Part shown: piece after piece, positions 31,841-32,046 of the stretch
How positions within the stretch are numbered: the first letter of the stretch is position 1
How the letters are laid out: every line of letters begins with the position of its first letter
Assembly: GCF_042767895.1 (NCBI RefSeq)
Contig: NC_091558.1
Location: 14,562,287-14,594,332, forward strand
From: Penaeus vannamei
Taxonomy: Eukaryota; Arthropoda; Malacostraca; Decapoda; Penaeidae
Direction of reading: 5' to 3'
DNA: 32,046 bases
Position numbers and translations under genes: made by a program
Notes under the pieces: generated by a model
Databases searched by the model: none
What the model saw: the letters and a program-made list of their open reading frames with translations, nothing else
Told to the model about the DNA's origin: nothing

Positions 31841-32046
31841 TTATTATTGTTATTGTTGTTATTATTATTGTTATTGTTGTTATTATCATTGTTATTATTG
31901 CTATTATTATTATTATTATTGCTATTATTATTATTGTTATTATTGCTATTATTATTATTGTTATTATTGCTATTATTATTACTATTATTATCATTAATAT
32001 TATCATTATCATTATTATTATCATAATCCTTATTATTAATATCATT
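31841..32046 (+). repeat. (ATT)n trinucleotide repeat
   Basis: ATTATTATTGTTATTGCTATT-type units of about 200 bp run to the end of the window, with a degenerate distal part containing ATCATT. Frames read as poly-Leu or poly-Ile. Confidence 0.97.

Overview
The window looks like intergenic or intronic DNA from a eukaryote, most likely an arthropod and most plausibly a decapod crustacean of the penaeid shrimp type. This is inferred from composition. More than half of the sequence is simple repeat or low-complexity purine/pyrimidine DNA: (GA/CT)n, (GT/CA)n, (TA)n, (ATT)n, (GAT)n, (CACT)n, (GGGA)n and several longer-period minisatellites. Penaeid genomes are known for this kind of microsatellite load. 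I see no bacterial gene organisation, no operons, no rRNA or tRNA and no CRISPR array. One run of exactly 500 N (9047-9546) is a scaffold gap of conventional size, inside a GA-rich block.

Layout. Kilobase blocks of almost pure pyrimidine (1-355, 5696-7260, 9781-10504, 10691-11570, 27841-28480) alternate with blocks of almost pure purine (542-1222, 1855-2273, 2401-2990, 4741-5500, 7888-9680, 13160-13885, 14037-14755, 15351-15945, 21816-22660, 22990-23879, 24120-24740). Between them sit short islands of ordinary complex sequence, mostly 100-800 bp, the longest at about 28920-30450. The long open frames in the repeat blocks (Ser-Leu, Glu-Arg, Thr-His, Cys-Val and similar dipeptide repeats) are translations of microsatellites, not genes.

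No protein-coding gene can be called with confidence. The most protein-like frame is a cysteine-rich basic 113-codon ORF at 29854-30195. A 76-codon ORF (27156-27386) and a possible small exon ending in a strong splice donor (12312-12444) are weaker.

The complex islands look more like non-coding regulatory DNA. They contain dense homeodomain-type TAATTA sites (19023-19290, 26440-26520) and Exd/Pbx-Hox type composite sites. One is a full ATGATTTACGAC at 17660-17671, and an 11-of-12 copy lies at 26170-26180. There are also a MEF2 consensus (17693-17702), paired AP-1 sites (12599-12632), clustered CATTCC TEAD/Scalloped-type sites (25275-25314), three tandem TGACCY nuclear-receptor half-sites (31759-31780) and several helically phased short direct repeats. 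A reasonable working model is a gene desert around a developmental gene, with enhancer-like islands set in expanded microsatellites. Motif content alone does not prove this.
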